Assembly (NCBI RefSeq): GCF_004000945.1
Contig: NZ_BIMF01000015.1
Coordinates: forward strand, 121,731 to 185,730
Direction of reading: 5' to 3'
Length of the DNA stretch: 64,000 nt
DNA from: Paenibacillus lautus NBRC 15380
Lineage (GTDB): Bacteria; Bacillota; Bacilli; Paenibacillales; Paenibacillaceae
Position numbers and translations under genes: made by a program. Below are positions 49,527-58,013 of this stretch, in pieces. The first letter of the stretch is position 1; the number at the start of each line of letters is the position of its first letter. The notes under the pieces are model-generated. The model did not search any database. It worked only from the letters and a program-made list of their open reading frames with translations, and had not been told where the DNA came from.

Positions 49527-50517
49527 AGGCATCACCGCCCGGCGGACCGACGGAAGCCGTCTGAAGCGTTCGCTGACCTCCGTCATACAGCTTGTATGAT
49601 CTGTGGTCGCCCGTTCTATTTAGAACGGCATACATCTCAAACATCCGGTTCTCCAGAAGACCGGCGAGTGCCGGCCGCCCGCGCATATCTTGTATGGACG
49701 AGCCATGTGCCGTTGCAATCACGCTGATTCCCGCATGCAAGGCTTCAATGACGGCTTCCGCATCCTCTGGCCGACCGATCTCGTCCACAATCAACACATC
49801 CGGGGACATCGAACGGAGCATCATCATCATCCCTTCAGCTTTCGGACAACCATCCAGCACATCCGTACGCGGACCTACATCGAATCCAGGCACTCCGCGC
49901 AAACAACCGGCGATTTCAGAACGTTCGTCGATGATGCCTACCTTCATTCCCGGCCAATGCACGGCCGAATTCCCCCACTTGCCGTAACTGATCTGCCTTG
50001 CCAGATCCCTGAGCAGCGTTGTTTTGCCCTGCTGGGGCGGGGATAAGATCAGCGAGTGCATCACCCTTTTCCGTTTCCGGTCGAGTAAGTGCGGGAGGAT
50101 GTCATCCGCCGCTCCCTGAACTTCCTTGGCAATCCGGACATTAAATCCGCTAATATCCCGAATGTGTTCAACCTTACCACCGCTGAGGATCGTCCGGCCG
50201 GTGAGCCCGACCCGATGACCCCCAGGTATCGTGATAAACCCTTTTCGCAGTTCCTCTTCCATGGTGTAGAGGGAATGGTTACTGATTAGATCCAGCAACC
50301 TATGGGTATCTTCACGCGTCGGCTTATACGCTTCATCAGGCCGTAATGTAAGCCCGCCTCGCCGGTCCAGAAAATGATGCTTGCCCGCCGAATTAATCTC
50401 CAGCGGACGTTCCTCCCGGATACGTACCTCCTCAACATGATCGAGAAGCTCATTCGACAGGTTCAGCAGCATTCGTTTTACGGTCTCGGGAAACAGGTCT
50501 AACCATTTCAATGTCAT
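49519..50517 (-). CDS. spoIIIAA: Stage III sporulation protein AA (ATPase)
   Basis: A 332-residue soluble ATPase of the type II/IV secretion type, with Walker A SPPQQGKTTLLRDLAR and Walker B VLIVDEIGRPEDAEAV, that powers the SpoIIIA channel. First gene of the eight-gene operon. The ATG at 50517 is chosen for GGGGGA 7-8 nt upstream; the frame from 50550 has no site. The operon is SigE-controlled in B. subtilis; no clear promoter was identified. Confidence 0.95.
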   Translation of the reverse strand: MTLKWLDLFPETVKRMLLNLSNELLDHVEEVRIREERPLEINSAGKHHFLDRRGGLTLRPDEAYKPTREDTHRLLDLISNHSLYTMEEELRKGFITIPGGHRVGLTGRTILSGGKVEHIRDISGFNVRIAKEVQGAADDILPHLLDRKRKRVMHSLILSPPQQGKTTLLRDLARQISYGKWGNSAVHWPGMKVGIIDERSEIAGCLRGVPGFDVGPRTDVLDGCPKAEGMMMMLRSMSPDVLIVDEIGRPEDAEAVIEALHAGISVIATAHGSSIQDMRGRPALAGLLENRMFEMYAVLNRTGDHRSYKLYDGGQRTLQTASVGPPGGDAYA

Positions 50518-50615
50518 ATCAATTTCCCCCAGGTTGTCCTTTTTGATCATCTTCTAATAAGAGAACTTCATATCCCATGTGTATGCTTGTACCTGAAAAA
50601 TATGCAGCGAATCTA

Positions 50616-50882
50616 TCATTTTTTTAGAACGCCGTATAAGAGACAGGAAACGCCGCACAAAATCCAGCCGATCTTCCCCCACGACAATTTATCCGCCATT
50701 CCCACAAGCCCGATCGTTGTTGTCAGAATCAAGATCAGCGGGCCCATGAAAGCCAGGGCGGAATTCACAGCCAGCGCTTTATCGACTTGATTCAGGCGCA
50801 GCATGATGATGGCCGCCACAATCTCGAGACTGCCGGAGAAAAACCGAAGCGTGGCCATACTAGCGACAAACTTGTCCAGCAT
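50616..50882 (-). CDS. yqhV: YqhV-like membrane protein (DUF2619)
   Basis: An 88-residue protein with three hydrophobic segments (LRFFSGSLEIVAAIIMLRL, SALAFMGPLILILTTTIGLVG and IGWILCGVSCLLYGVL). It matches YqhV of B. subtilis in length and in position just upstream of spoIIIAA. Function unknown. AAGGAGG precedes the ATG. Confidence 0.85.
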   Translation of the reverse strand: MLDKFVASMATLRFFSGSLEIVAAIIMLRLNQVDKALAVNSALAFMGPLILILTTTIGLVGMADKLSWGKIGWILCGVSCLLYGVLKK

Positions 50883-51003
50883 GCTATATATCCTCCTTCT
50901 TCCTTGTTTACATGTGTGATGTTTAAAAATATGCGAGGCACTCTCGTTTTATCTCTATTTTTTTAATTTCATAGAAGCGAACGTTGAATCTTTCGGACAA
51001 CGC

Positions 51004-51033
51004 AAAAAATCCCGGTCGATATAGACCGGGATT
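51004..51033 (-). terminator. Terminator of the aspartate kinase gene
   Basis: On the minus strand AATCCCGGTC pairs perfectly with GACCGGGATT around TATATC and is followed by six T residues. It lies 50 bp after the stop. Confidence 0.9.
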
Positions 51034-51085
51034 AACTCTATTTAATATCGATATGATTGCAGAAAATGATTACATAAAGGGCAGG

Positions 51086-52339
51086 TTATCGACGAACCTG
51101 CGGCCCGCCAACGGAAGCCTGCTGATCCGTATCCAGTCCGTATGCGGTATGAAGCGCTTGTACCACACCTTCCAGATTGGTTCCTTCAATGACGCAGGAT
51201 ACTTTGATCTCGGACGTGCTGACCATTTTGATGCTGACCCCCTGCCGGGAGATCACATCAAACATTTGTGCCGCCACACCCGGGTGGCTGACCATTCCAG
51301 CGCCAACAATCGATACCTTCACAAGATGGTCTTCCGAAGTAACGTCACGATATGGAATTTGTCCGCGGATCTGTTCAATAACCGACAAGGCACGCTCCCG
51401 GTCGGCCAAGGAAACGGTAAAGGTAAAGTCTGCTTCGCCGTTCTGGACACCGCTCTGTACGATAATATCAACATCAATCGCTTCTTTCGCAAGCTCTCCG
51501 AACACTTGAGCCAAAACGCCTGGCGTATCGGAAACGCCCAGAATACTGATTCTCGCCACATTCTTGTCAAATGCAATACCGCTGACAACCACACCTTGCT
51601 CCATGCTTGTTTCCTCCTTAACAACCGTACCCTCATTATGATTAAAGCTGGATCTGACGACAAGCTTGACTTGATTATGCTTCGCATACTCAACCGCACG
51701 CGGGTGAAGAACAGCTGCACCCAGATTGGCTAACTCCAGCATCTCGTCATAGGAAATCTCCTTCAACTTCCGCGCGCATTTGACAACCCGCGGATCTGTG
51801 GAGTAAATCCCATCCACATCCGTATATATTTCACATACATCCGCTTGAATGGCAGCCGCAAGAGCAACCGCAGTGGTATCAGATCCCCCGCGTCCAAGCG
51901 TTGTAATCTCTCCGTCTTCGGACATTCCCTGGAATCCCGCTACAATGACGACATTCCCTTCGTCAAGCGCTTTAAACACGCGCTCTGGCCTAATATCCGT
52001 AATGCGGGCTTTACCATGGACCGCTTCCGTACGGAACCCCGCCTGCCAGCCGGTAAGAGACATTGCCTTGCGTCCGAGACCGTGAATGGCCATGGATAGC
52101 AGCGACATGGATATCTGCTCTCCCGTGGTCATCAGCATATCCATTTCCCGTGCCGGTGGATTCTCGTTCAAGAGCTTCGCCTGGTCAATTAAATCGTCTG
52201 TCGTATCCCCCATAGCAGACACCACGACTACACATTGATGACCTTCATCTTGTTTCTCTACAATTCTTCTGGCAACGCGTTTCATACGTTCTGTATCCCC
52301 TACAGAGCTGCCTCCGAATTTCATGACGTACAGTGACAA
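51086..52339 (-). CDS. lysC: Aspartate kinase
   Basis: A 417-residue lysine-sensitive type aspartokinase: kinase domain beginning VMKFGGSSVGDTERMKRVA, with LGRGGSDTTAVALAAA and EIYTDVDGIYSTDPRVV, then two C-terminal ACT domains (ARISILGVSDTPGVLAQVF; VKVSIVGAGMVSHPGVAAQMF; landmarks GVSDTPGVLA and GAGMVSHPG). Feeds lysine, diaminopimelate and threonine pathways, so it connects to lysA and to spore dipicolinate. The TTG at 52339 has GGGGAG about 11 nt upstream; GTG at 52351 is the alternative but sits on that site. No lysine riboswitch seen in the 240-bp gap. Confidence 0.93.
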   Translation of the reverse strand: MSLYVMKFGGSSVGDTERMKRVARRIVEKQDEGHQCVVVVSAMGDTTDDLIDQAKLLNENPPAREMDMLMTTGEQISMSLLSMAIHGLGRKAMSLTGWQAGFRTEAVHGKARITDIRPERVFKALDEGNVVIVAGFQGMSEDGEITTLGRGGSDTTAVALAAAIQADVCEIYTDVDGIYSTDPRVVKCARKLKEISYDEMLELANLGAAVLHPRAVEYAKHNQVKLVVRSSFNHNEGTVVKEETSMEQGVVVSGIAFDKNVARISILGVSDTPGVLAQVFGELAKEAIDVDIIVQSGVQNGEADFTFTVSLADRERALSVIEQIRGQIPYRDVTSEDHLVKVSIVGAGMVSHPGVAAQMFDVISRQGVSIKMVSTSEIKVSCVIEGTNLEGVVQALHTAYGLDTDQQASVGGPQVRR

Positions 52340-52489
52340 TGCTTCTTTCACTCCCCACTAATATCAGTATGTAACAGCATTCAGGTGGTTTCTCACTTTA
52401 AAACAGTATAATACGAAAGTGAGTCATTCCGTCAAGGCCTTCAAGGCAAAAAGAACTCGGGATCATCGCCCCGGGCTTTGGCCCATCGC

Positions 52490-52519
52490 AAAAAACTCCC
52501 GTACATACGTACAGGAGTC
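52490..52519 (-). terminator. Terminator of efp
   Basis: On the minus strand ACTCCTGTAC pairs with GTACGGGAGT (one wobble) around GTAT, followed by six T residues. It lies about 60 bp after efp. A weaker GC-rich hairpin with TTTTT follows around 52450-52480. Confidence 0.85.
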
Positions 52520-52577
52520 TCGTTGTTTAGAAGATATTGGCACCCCATCAATAGTTGAAGGGTCCCGTTAAAGCCTA

Positions 52578-53135
52578 CTATGCACGGGAGATGTATTTAC
52601 CTTCGCGCGTATCGATCAGAAGCACATCGTCTTCATTAATGAACAGCGGTACTTGTACATTCAGGCCGGTCTCCACTTTCGCACTCTTCGTGGCGCCCGT
52701 TGCCGTGTTGCCTTTGATTCCCGGCTCGGTTTCAACAACTTTCAGCTCAACGCTGTTAGGCAGGTTGATCCCAAGGATTTCCCCTTGGTAGCTGATGATA
52801 TTAACATTCATGTTCTCTCTCAGGAAGTTCAGCTCCCATTCCAGCTGCTCGCTGGTCAAGCTGAACTGATCGTAAGTTTCGTTATCCATGAATACATGCT
52901 CTTGACCGCTGGCGTAAAGATACTGCACACCACGATTGTCAATGATCGCGCGGCCAATCGTTTCACCTGCACGGAACGTCTTCTCAACGGTGTTGCCATT
53001 GCGAAGGTTTTTCAATTTGGAACGTACGAAAGCTGCGCCTTTACCGGGCTTTACGTGCTGAAAATCCAAAACGGTGAATATATCGCCATCTACTTCTACG
53101 GTCAAACCTGTTTTAAAATCGTTAACTGAAATCAC
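52578..53135 (-). CDS. efp: Elongation factor P
   Basis: A 185-residue three-domain beta protein that rescues ribosomes at polyproline. The loop lysine that carries modification in Bacillus EF-P is Lys32 in HVKPGKGAAFVR. Ends in the typical DTREGKYISRA. The start is GTG with TAGGAGGG upstream. It lies between aspartate kinase and pepQ; in B. subtilis efp is beside yqhV and yqhT, so lysC is inserted here. Confidence 0.97.
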   Translation of the reverse strand: MISVNDFKTGLTVEVDGDIFTVLDFQHVKPGKGAAFVRSKLKNLRNGNTVEKTFRAGETIGRAIIDNRGVQYLYASGQEHVFMDNETYDQFSLTSEQLEWELNFLRENMNVNIISYQGEILGINLPNSVELKVVETEPGIKGNTATGATKSAKVETGLNVQVPLFINEDDVLLIDTREGKYISRA

Positions 53136-53226
53136 TAAGATTCCCTCCTAAGGATGCGGTCTAATTAATATAGTACATCATTTTCCTAAAGCACAAGTTC
53201 AAAAAGCTGCCTTGTTGAACAGCCTC

Positions 53227-54297
53227 TTAAAGCACAGTGTAATCTTTGGACGAGCTTGTTAGTATATGAATACCCGATTCCGTGATGACGATATCATCTT
53301 CAATACGGACACCGCCAAGCCCAGGCAAGTAAATGCCCGGCTCCACCGTTACAACCATACCCGGCTGCAGCACATCATCACTCAGTTTGGACAGTCTCGG
53401 AGATTCGTGAACCTCCATACCCAATCCATGCCCCGTGCTGTGGCCAAAATATTCCCCGTATCCATAACGGGTAATTATATCACGAGTTAAGGCGTCTGCC
53501 TCGCGTCCTGTCATGCCGGGTTTAATATGATCCAGTGCATGAAGCTGCGCTTCCAGCACGATATCATAGATCTCCTTCAGTTTAGGATCAGGACTTCCCA
53601 GCGCAACGGTTCTCGTGAGATCGGAGCAGTATCCGTCAAGCAGCGCACCGAAATCAAACGTAACGAATTCGTTCCCTTGAATGACACGCTCGCTGGCAAC
53701 CCCGTGCGGAAGAGCCGAACGCTCGCCGGAAGCGACAATCGTGTCAAAGGAGGACGAGGTTGCGCCATGCTTGCGCATGAACATTTCCATCTCCAGGTCG
53801 ATTTCCCGCTCCGTTTTGCCGGCAGCCAGAAGCGTCAGCACATGGCTGAACGTTTGATCGGCCAAATCGGCAGCTCGCTGCATAATGCTCAATTCTTCCG
53901 CATCCTTGAATATACGCAGATCCTCTACAAGACCTGAAACCGGCACCAGGCTCATTGGCGCGAGCTGTTCCGAATAGGTGGAAAATACGCCGTATGTAAC
54001 GTGGTCCTGTTCAAATCCAAGCGATGTAATCCCCTCGGAAGATAGCAAATCCTTGACCGTCTCCATAACCTTCGGTCCATGCTCAACCACTTGGAAGCCG
54101 ACGGCTTGCTGCGGTGCTTGAGTCATATAGCGGAAATCCGTCAACAGATAGGCATTATCCCGTGTGATTAGCACATAGCCGGCAGACCCGGTAAAGCCTG
54201 TCAAATATCTGCGGTTGATCGGGCTTGCAACCAGCATAGCCGTTAAGCCTTTGGCCTGAAGTTTCTCGCGCAGTTTAACCACTCGTTTGTTACTCAT
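53227..54297 (-). CDS. pepQ: Xaa-Pro aminopeptidase/dipeptidase (YqhT-like)
   Basis: A 356-residue M24B metallopeptidase that removes residues before proline. The N-terminal domain (SPINRRYLTGFTGSAG) is followed by the pita-bread domain with metal ligands FDFGALLDGYCSDLTRT, HSTGHGLGMEVHE, VTVEPGIYLPG and IEDDI. The ATG at 54297 is chosen because AGGAGAGG lies 5-8 nt upstream; the frame runs on to 54408 without a site. Next to efp as in B. subtilis. Confidence 0.93.
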   Translation of the reverse strand: MSNKRVVKLREKLQAKGLTAMLVASPINRRYLTGFTGSAGYVLITRDNAYLLTDFRYMTQAPQQAVGFQVVEHGPKVMETVKDLLSSEGITSLGFEQDHVTYGVFSTYSEQLAPMSLVPVSGLVEDLRIFKDAEELSIMQRAADLADQTFSHVLTLLAAGKTEREIDLEMEMFMRKHGATSSSFDTIVASGERSALPHGVASERVIQGNEFVTFDFGALLDGYCSDLTRTVALGSPDPKLKEIYDIVLEAQLHALDHIKPGMTGREADALTRDIITRYGYGEYFGHSTGHGLGMEVHESPRLSKLSDDVLQPGMVVTVEPGIYLPGLGGVRIEDDIVITESGIHILTSSSKDYTVL

Positions 54298-54447
54298 TCT
54301 AACCTCTCCTCTCACCCATTTCCCAAGCCGGCACAAGAAAAACATCTTCGACGCATTTCTAAGGGGCCAGTTAAGGTTAGCTGTAATTCTTCTGATATCA
54401 AAAAACAACCTCTCGGTTATAAGCTTTCTAATATCTGATCATAGTAG

Positions 54448-54894
54448 CTATCCTTCTTGGTCGTTCAGGACTTGCAAAAGGGCCGACAAGCCCAGTGTGT
54501 AACTCGCTGCGCCAAAACCCGCGATTTGTCCGACAGCAACAGGTGCGATGACGGAGGTATGACGAAATTCCTCCCTGGCATGAATGTTCGATAGATGAAC
54601 CTCCACTGTCGGAATTCGGGCAGAACTGATCGCATCACGTACAGCGTAGCTGTAGTGGGTCAGTGCTCCCGGGTTAAGTAGTATGCCGTCCGCCTGTCCA
54701 ATAGCTTCATGAATACGGTCGATGATAGCACCCTCATGATTAGACTGATAGAAGGTAATACCGATACCGGCGAGATCCGCCTGTTTACGCAAATTATCTT
54801 CGATCGCCTGCAGGCTGAGTGAACCATAAATGCCCGGTTCACGGAAGCCGAGCAGGTTTAAGTTCGGTCCGTTTATCACCCATATGGATTTCAT
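54448..54894 (-). CDS. aroQ: 3-Dehydroquinate dehydratase type II
   Basis: A 148-residue shikimate-pathway enzyme. It has the N-terminal NGPNLNLLG with the flexible-loop FREPGIYG (catalytic Arg and Tyr), YQSNHEGAIIDRIHEA, LNPGALTHYSYAVRDA and VHLSNIHAREEFRH. The ATG at 54894 has AGGTGGG upstream; a GTG at 54906 begins within that site. Next to pepQ as yqhS in B. subtilis. Confidence 0.95.
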   Translation of the reverse strand: MKSIWVINGPNLNLLGFREPGIYGSLSLQAIEDNLRKQADLAGIGITFYQSNHEGAIIDRIHEAIGQADGILLNPGALTHYSYAVRDAISSARIPTVEVHLSNIHAREEFRHTSVIAPVAVGQIAGFGAASYTLGLSALLQVLNDQEG

Positions 54895-54971
54895 AGGGCT
54901 TCCCACCTTTTCGTCAAATAACCAAAAGCTATTTTACCATAGGCGGCATAGGGTTGAGAAGTTTTTCTTGC

Positions 54972-55469
54972 CTAGCCCGTCACCTTCTTCGGTTCGCGCA
55001 GTTTCTCGTCCGTGAATTCCTGCGCAATCGTATAACCGATAAATAGTCCCCATAATATAAAAATACAAACCTCAGAGATGTTTGTATCCCAAGACAGCTT
55101 CTTCACCGGGTCCGTCAGCCGAAGCCATGGATTGAGCGCGACGAACAGCACCGCCCACCATATGATTCCGTAAGCAATCCCGGGCCATGGGCCCTTCAGC
55201 TTCCTGAACAAGATGACATAAATGAGGGAAGCAATGACGGAAAACGCGATGAAGGACAGCCAACCGGCAATTTGACCGGCTGCCGTCTGGAGGAACTCAT
55301 GCTTGAAGAATGGCTCCAGCAAAAAGCCCGGCAGCACCTTCGTGAATTTTAGCCAGTAAAATATCCAGGATACGCCCCCCCAGATCAGACCTGCATAATA
55401 GCCCAGCTCCAGTGCAAACGCAAATGGATTGGTTATCTGGTTCTGCTGTCGAAATCGATGTTCATGCAT
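54972..55469 (-). CDS. yqhR: YqhR-like membrane protein
   Basis: A 165-residue protein with about four hydrophobic segments (for example LGYYAGLIWGGVSWIFYWL, IAGWLSFIAFSVIASLIYVILF, IAYGIIWWAVLFVALNPW and VCIFILWGLFIGYTIA). Size and position between aroQ and yqhQ match B. subtilis YqhR. Function unknown. GAGGAG precedes the ATG. Confidence 0.85.
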   Translation of the reverse strand: MHEHRFRQQNQITNPFAFALELGYYAGLIWGGVSWIFYWLKFTKVLPGFLLEPFFKHEFLQTAAGQIAGWLSFIAFSVIASLIYVILFRKLKGPWPGIAYGIIWWAVLFVALNPWLRLTDPVKKLSWDTNISEVCIFILWGLFIGYTIAQEFTDEKLREPKKVTG

Positions 55470-55632
55470 CTCATCATTCTCCTCTCTAAGTCATCGAAGT
55501 ACTGCTGTTACTCCGTTCTTCTCTCAGAGTAGTATGCTCCGCTTCCCCTGCGCCTAATCCAACTAGAAATTACTTTCAAAATTCGATACAATAGTTCATA
55601 GAACGAAAAACATGTCAGGGAGGGTGAACTGG

Positions 55633-56625
55633 TTGTCCGATAAGTCAACCCCGATCAGCTATGGAGGCCAAGCTGTAATCGAAGGCGTTATGTTCGGCGG
55701 AAAACATGTGAATGTGACGGCCGTGCGGCGTAAAAATAACGAAATCAAGTTTCTCGAGGTGCCTCGCGAAGACAAGACATGGGTTCGGAAGCTGCGAAAG
55801 ATTCCGCTTCTTCGCGGCATCGTCAGTCTCATAGATTCCACAATCAAAGGCTCCAAACATTTGAATTACTCTGCGGATGCATATGCTGACGATACCCTGG
55901 AGCCGGAAGAACGTGAGAAACAGAAGGAGAAAGAAGACTCCGGCTGGAGTTTAAGCATGATCATCGGTGTGGCCGCCGTCAGCGTGCTCTCTTTTATATT
56001 CGGCAAGCTGCTGTTTACACTCGTTCCTGTTTTTGTAGAGGATTTCTTTTTTGGCGATACATTTGATCACTATATTGTGCATAACCTGATTGAAGGCGTA
56101 ATTAAATTAATACTGCTCCTCGTATATTTATGGGCGATCTCCCAGACACCTGTCATTAAAAGACTGTTCCAGTACCACGGTGCCGAACACAAAGTCATCA
56201 GCGCATTTGAAGCTGGCGAAGAGTTGACGGTGAAGAACGTTCAGAAATATACACGACTGCATTATCGCTGCGGCAGCAGCTTCATGATGCTGACCATAGT
56301 TCTCGGCGTTGTCGTCTACTCGGTGGTGCCATGGGATACCATGACGCAACGGGTCATTCAAAGAATCGCGCTTCTTCCGGTCGTGCTTGGCGTTTCCTTT
56401 GAGTTCCTGAAACTTACCAATGCCATGCGCGACATGCCGGTACTCCGTTTCCTCGGGTACCCTGGTCTGTGGCTGCAGCTTCTTACGACGAAGGAACCTA
56501 CTGATGATCAAGTTGAAGTATCCATCGCATCCTTTAACAGAATGCGTGAGTTAGATGCTCAATACGAGAATGTTACAGTTCACCAATCTGTGACAGGAAG
56601 TGTGCTGGATCCCGCGAAAGGGTGA
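55633..56625 (+). CDS. yqhQ: YqhQ family membrane protein (DUF1385)
   Basis: A 330-residue DUF1385 protein. N-terminal conserved region SYGGQAVIEGVMFGGKHVNV, then two pairs of membrane segments (about residues 105-175 and 210-265), the QYHGAEHKVISAFE motif and the LHYRCGSSFM motif. The conserved His, Glu and Cys residues suggest a metal site, but function is unknown. The TTG at 55633 is favoured because GGAGG lies 9 nt upstream; an ATG at 55612 has no site. Divergent from yqhR. Confidence 0.88.
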   Translation: MSDKSTPISYGGQAVIEGVMFGGKHVNVTAVRRKNNEIKFLEVPREDKTWVRKLRKIPLLRGIVSLIDSTIKGSKHLNYSADAYADDTLEPEEREKQKEKEDSGWSLSMIIGVAAVSVLSFIFGKLLFTLVPVFVEDFFFGDTFDHYIVHNLIEGVIKLILLLVYLWAISQTPVIKRLFQYHGAEHKVISAFEAGEELTVKNVQKYTRLHYRCGSSFMMLTIVLGVVVYSVVPWDTMTQRVIQRIALLPVVLGVSFEFLKLTNAMRDMPVLRFLGYPGLWLQLLTTKEPTDDQVEVSIASFNRMRELDAQYENVTVHQSVTGSVLDPAKG

Positions 56626-56631
56626 TAATCC

Positions 56632-56964
56632 ATGAGAAGGCATGCGATCATTTTTTGGACGGCGATTACGTTAGCCGCCATAGGGCTACTGGTATTCCTG
56701 TTAGACCCTGGATCAAGAATGAATATTGTGATTCCTCTAATTATTGTTGCTGTCGTGTATGTGCTCTACAAGTTCCCGCCCCGCCGCTTTAACAAGCGGC
56801 CCAAGGTGAAGCCTTCCAAGCGAACGGCAGCAAAGCTGGCGGCAAAAAACAGCACCGTACGGAAAAGCAGTCCAACTGCAAAACGTAAACAGTACCCGTT
56901 TCAAGTCATCGATGGGCAAAAAGGAAAACCCGACCCATCGGATGATGTTCCTAAATATCATTAA
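56632..56964 (+). CDS. yqhP: YqhP-like small membrane protein
   Basis: A 110-residue protein with two hydrophobic segments (IIFWTAITLAAIGLLVFLL, MNIVIPLIIVAVVYVLYKF) and a strongly basic tail (PRRFNKRPKVKPSKR). In the position of B. subtilis yqhP, 6 bp after yqhQ and followed by a strong terminator. Function unknown. Confidence 0.8.
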   Translation: MRRHAIIFWTAITLAAIGLLVFLLDPGSRMNIVIPLIIVAVVYVLYKFPPRRFNKRPKVKPSKRTAAKLAAKNSTVRKSSPTAKRKQYPFQVIDGQKGKPDPSDDVPKYH

Positions 56965-56967
56965 CAA

Positions 56968-57013
56968 GAAAACCGTCCAACCGTGCAAACTCATGCCGGC
57001 TGGACGGTTTTTT
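56968..57013. terminator. Bidirectional terminator between yqhP and yqhO
   Basis: AAAACCGTCCA pairs with TGGACGGTTTT around a 21-nt loop that itself pairs partly (CCG/CGG), with T residues after and A residues before. It ends yqhP and, on the other strand, overlaps the last codon of yqhO. Confidence 0.85.
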
Positions 57014-57935
57014 AATGTTCGGATTGCCAGCGGGCGAAAAACATCGTACCCGCCGTTAATCCCGAATTGTACAAATTCTCGCTTTCTTCCTTCGTCAGAT
57101 TAAAATGAGTGGTGCCAATGCCCAGCGTCGGAATTTTGATCGTTCGATTGCGATTTTGCTGTTCAATATAACGTTCATCGTGAGCGGAAAGCATCGTCTC
57201 AAACATGGCGGTTAACATGCCGAACGGGCCTTCGATCAGATGGGGTAAGTTCGTATTCTTCCCGACCATCTGAAAGCCAAGCACCGGCAGCGGCTTGGGT
57301 CCTCCCTTCGACTCACGATCAAATAGCCATAACGGAAAGTTGCTCAGCAGCCCCCCATCCACGATGTAAACAAACTGTTCCCTGAACGATTTACCTTTAG
57401 AGGCCCTGCCCAATAAACGAAGAATGACAGGATCGAAAAAATACGGGATGCTGCAGCTCATGCGTACAGCCTTGGCCACCGGAAATGTTGCAGGGTTTAT
57501 GCCATATTGGCGAAGGTCATCCGGAAGCACCAGCAGCCTTCCATTCGTAATGTCGGATGCCACAATATATAGCTTGCCTGCCGGGATGTCCGAAAACGTA
57601 AAGATCCCTTTGGCAAGCAGGATTTCCCGAATCCAGTTCTCCAGGGCTTCTCCGGAATACAGCCCCTTCTTAATCAACACCCGCAAGGCAGGACCGATAA
57701 ACTTTGTATTAAAGATCGGTGCTCGCTGGAGAAACGATTGAAAAGGCGTCTCCTCGATAATGCGCTTGATCTCGTCTGCTCGGTAGCCTGCTGCCAGCAC
57801 GGATGCCACGATGGATCCGGAGGACGTTCCGGCAACGCGGCTGAATTCCATGCCGGCATTCTCCGCCGCCTTGACAGCCCCGGCAAGCGAGATTCCTTTG
57901 ACTCCCCCGCCTTCAAATACCGCATTGATTTGCAT
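57012..57935 (-). CDS. yqhO: Patatin-like phospholipase (YqhO-like)
   Basis: A 307-residue serine hydrolase of the patatin family. It has the oxyanion motif GGGVKGISLAGAV, the nucleophile GTSSGSIVASVLAAGY and the catalytic aspartate in VDGGLLSNFPLWL. Predicted to cleave membrane lipids; no signal peptide, so it acts from the cytoplasm. GAGGCGGGGG precedes the ATG. Synteny with B. subtilis yqhO beside mntR. Confidence 0.9.
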   Translation of the reverse strand: MQINAVFEGGGVKGISLAGAVKAAENAGMEFSRVAGTSSGSIVASVLAAGYRADEIKRIIEETPFQSFLQRAPIFNTKFIGPALRVLIKKGLYSGEALENWIREILLAKGIFTFSDIPAGKLYIVASDITNGRLLVLPDDLRQYGINPATFPVAKAVRMSCSIPYFFDPVILRLLGRASKGKSFREQFVYIVDGGLLSNFPLWLFDRESKGGPKPLPVLGFQMVGKNTNLPHLIEGPFGMLTAMFETMLSAHDERYIEQQNRNRTIKIPTLGIGTTHFNLTKEESENLYNSGLTAGTMFFARWQSEH

Positions 57936-58013
57936 ATAAAATCCCCCGCCTCACATGGTCTAATGACTATGTATGAGCGCGGGGGATGTTTCATACCTAT
58001 AGGACGTGCCGAT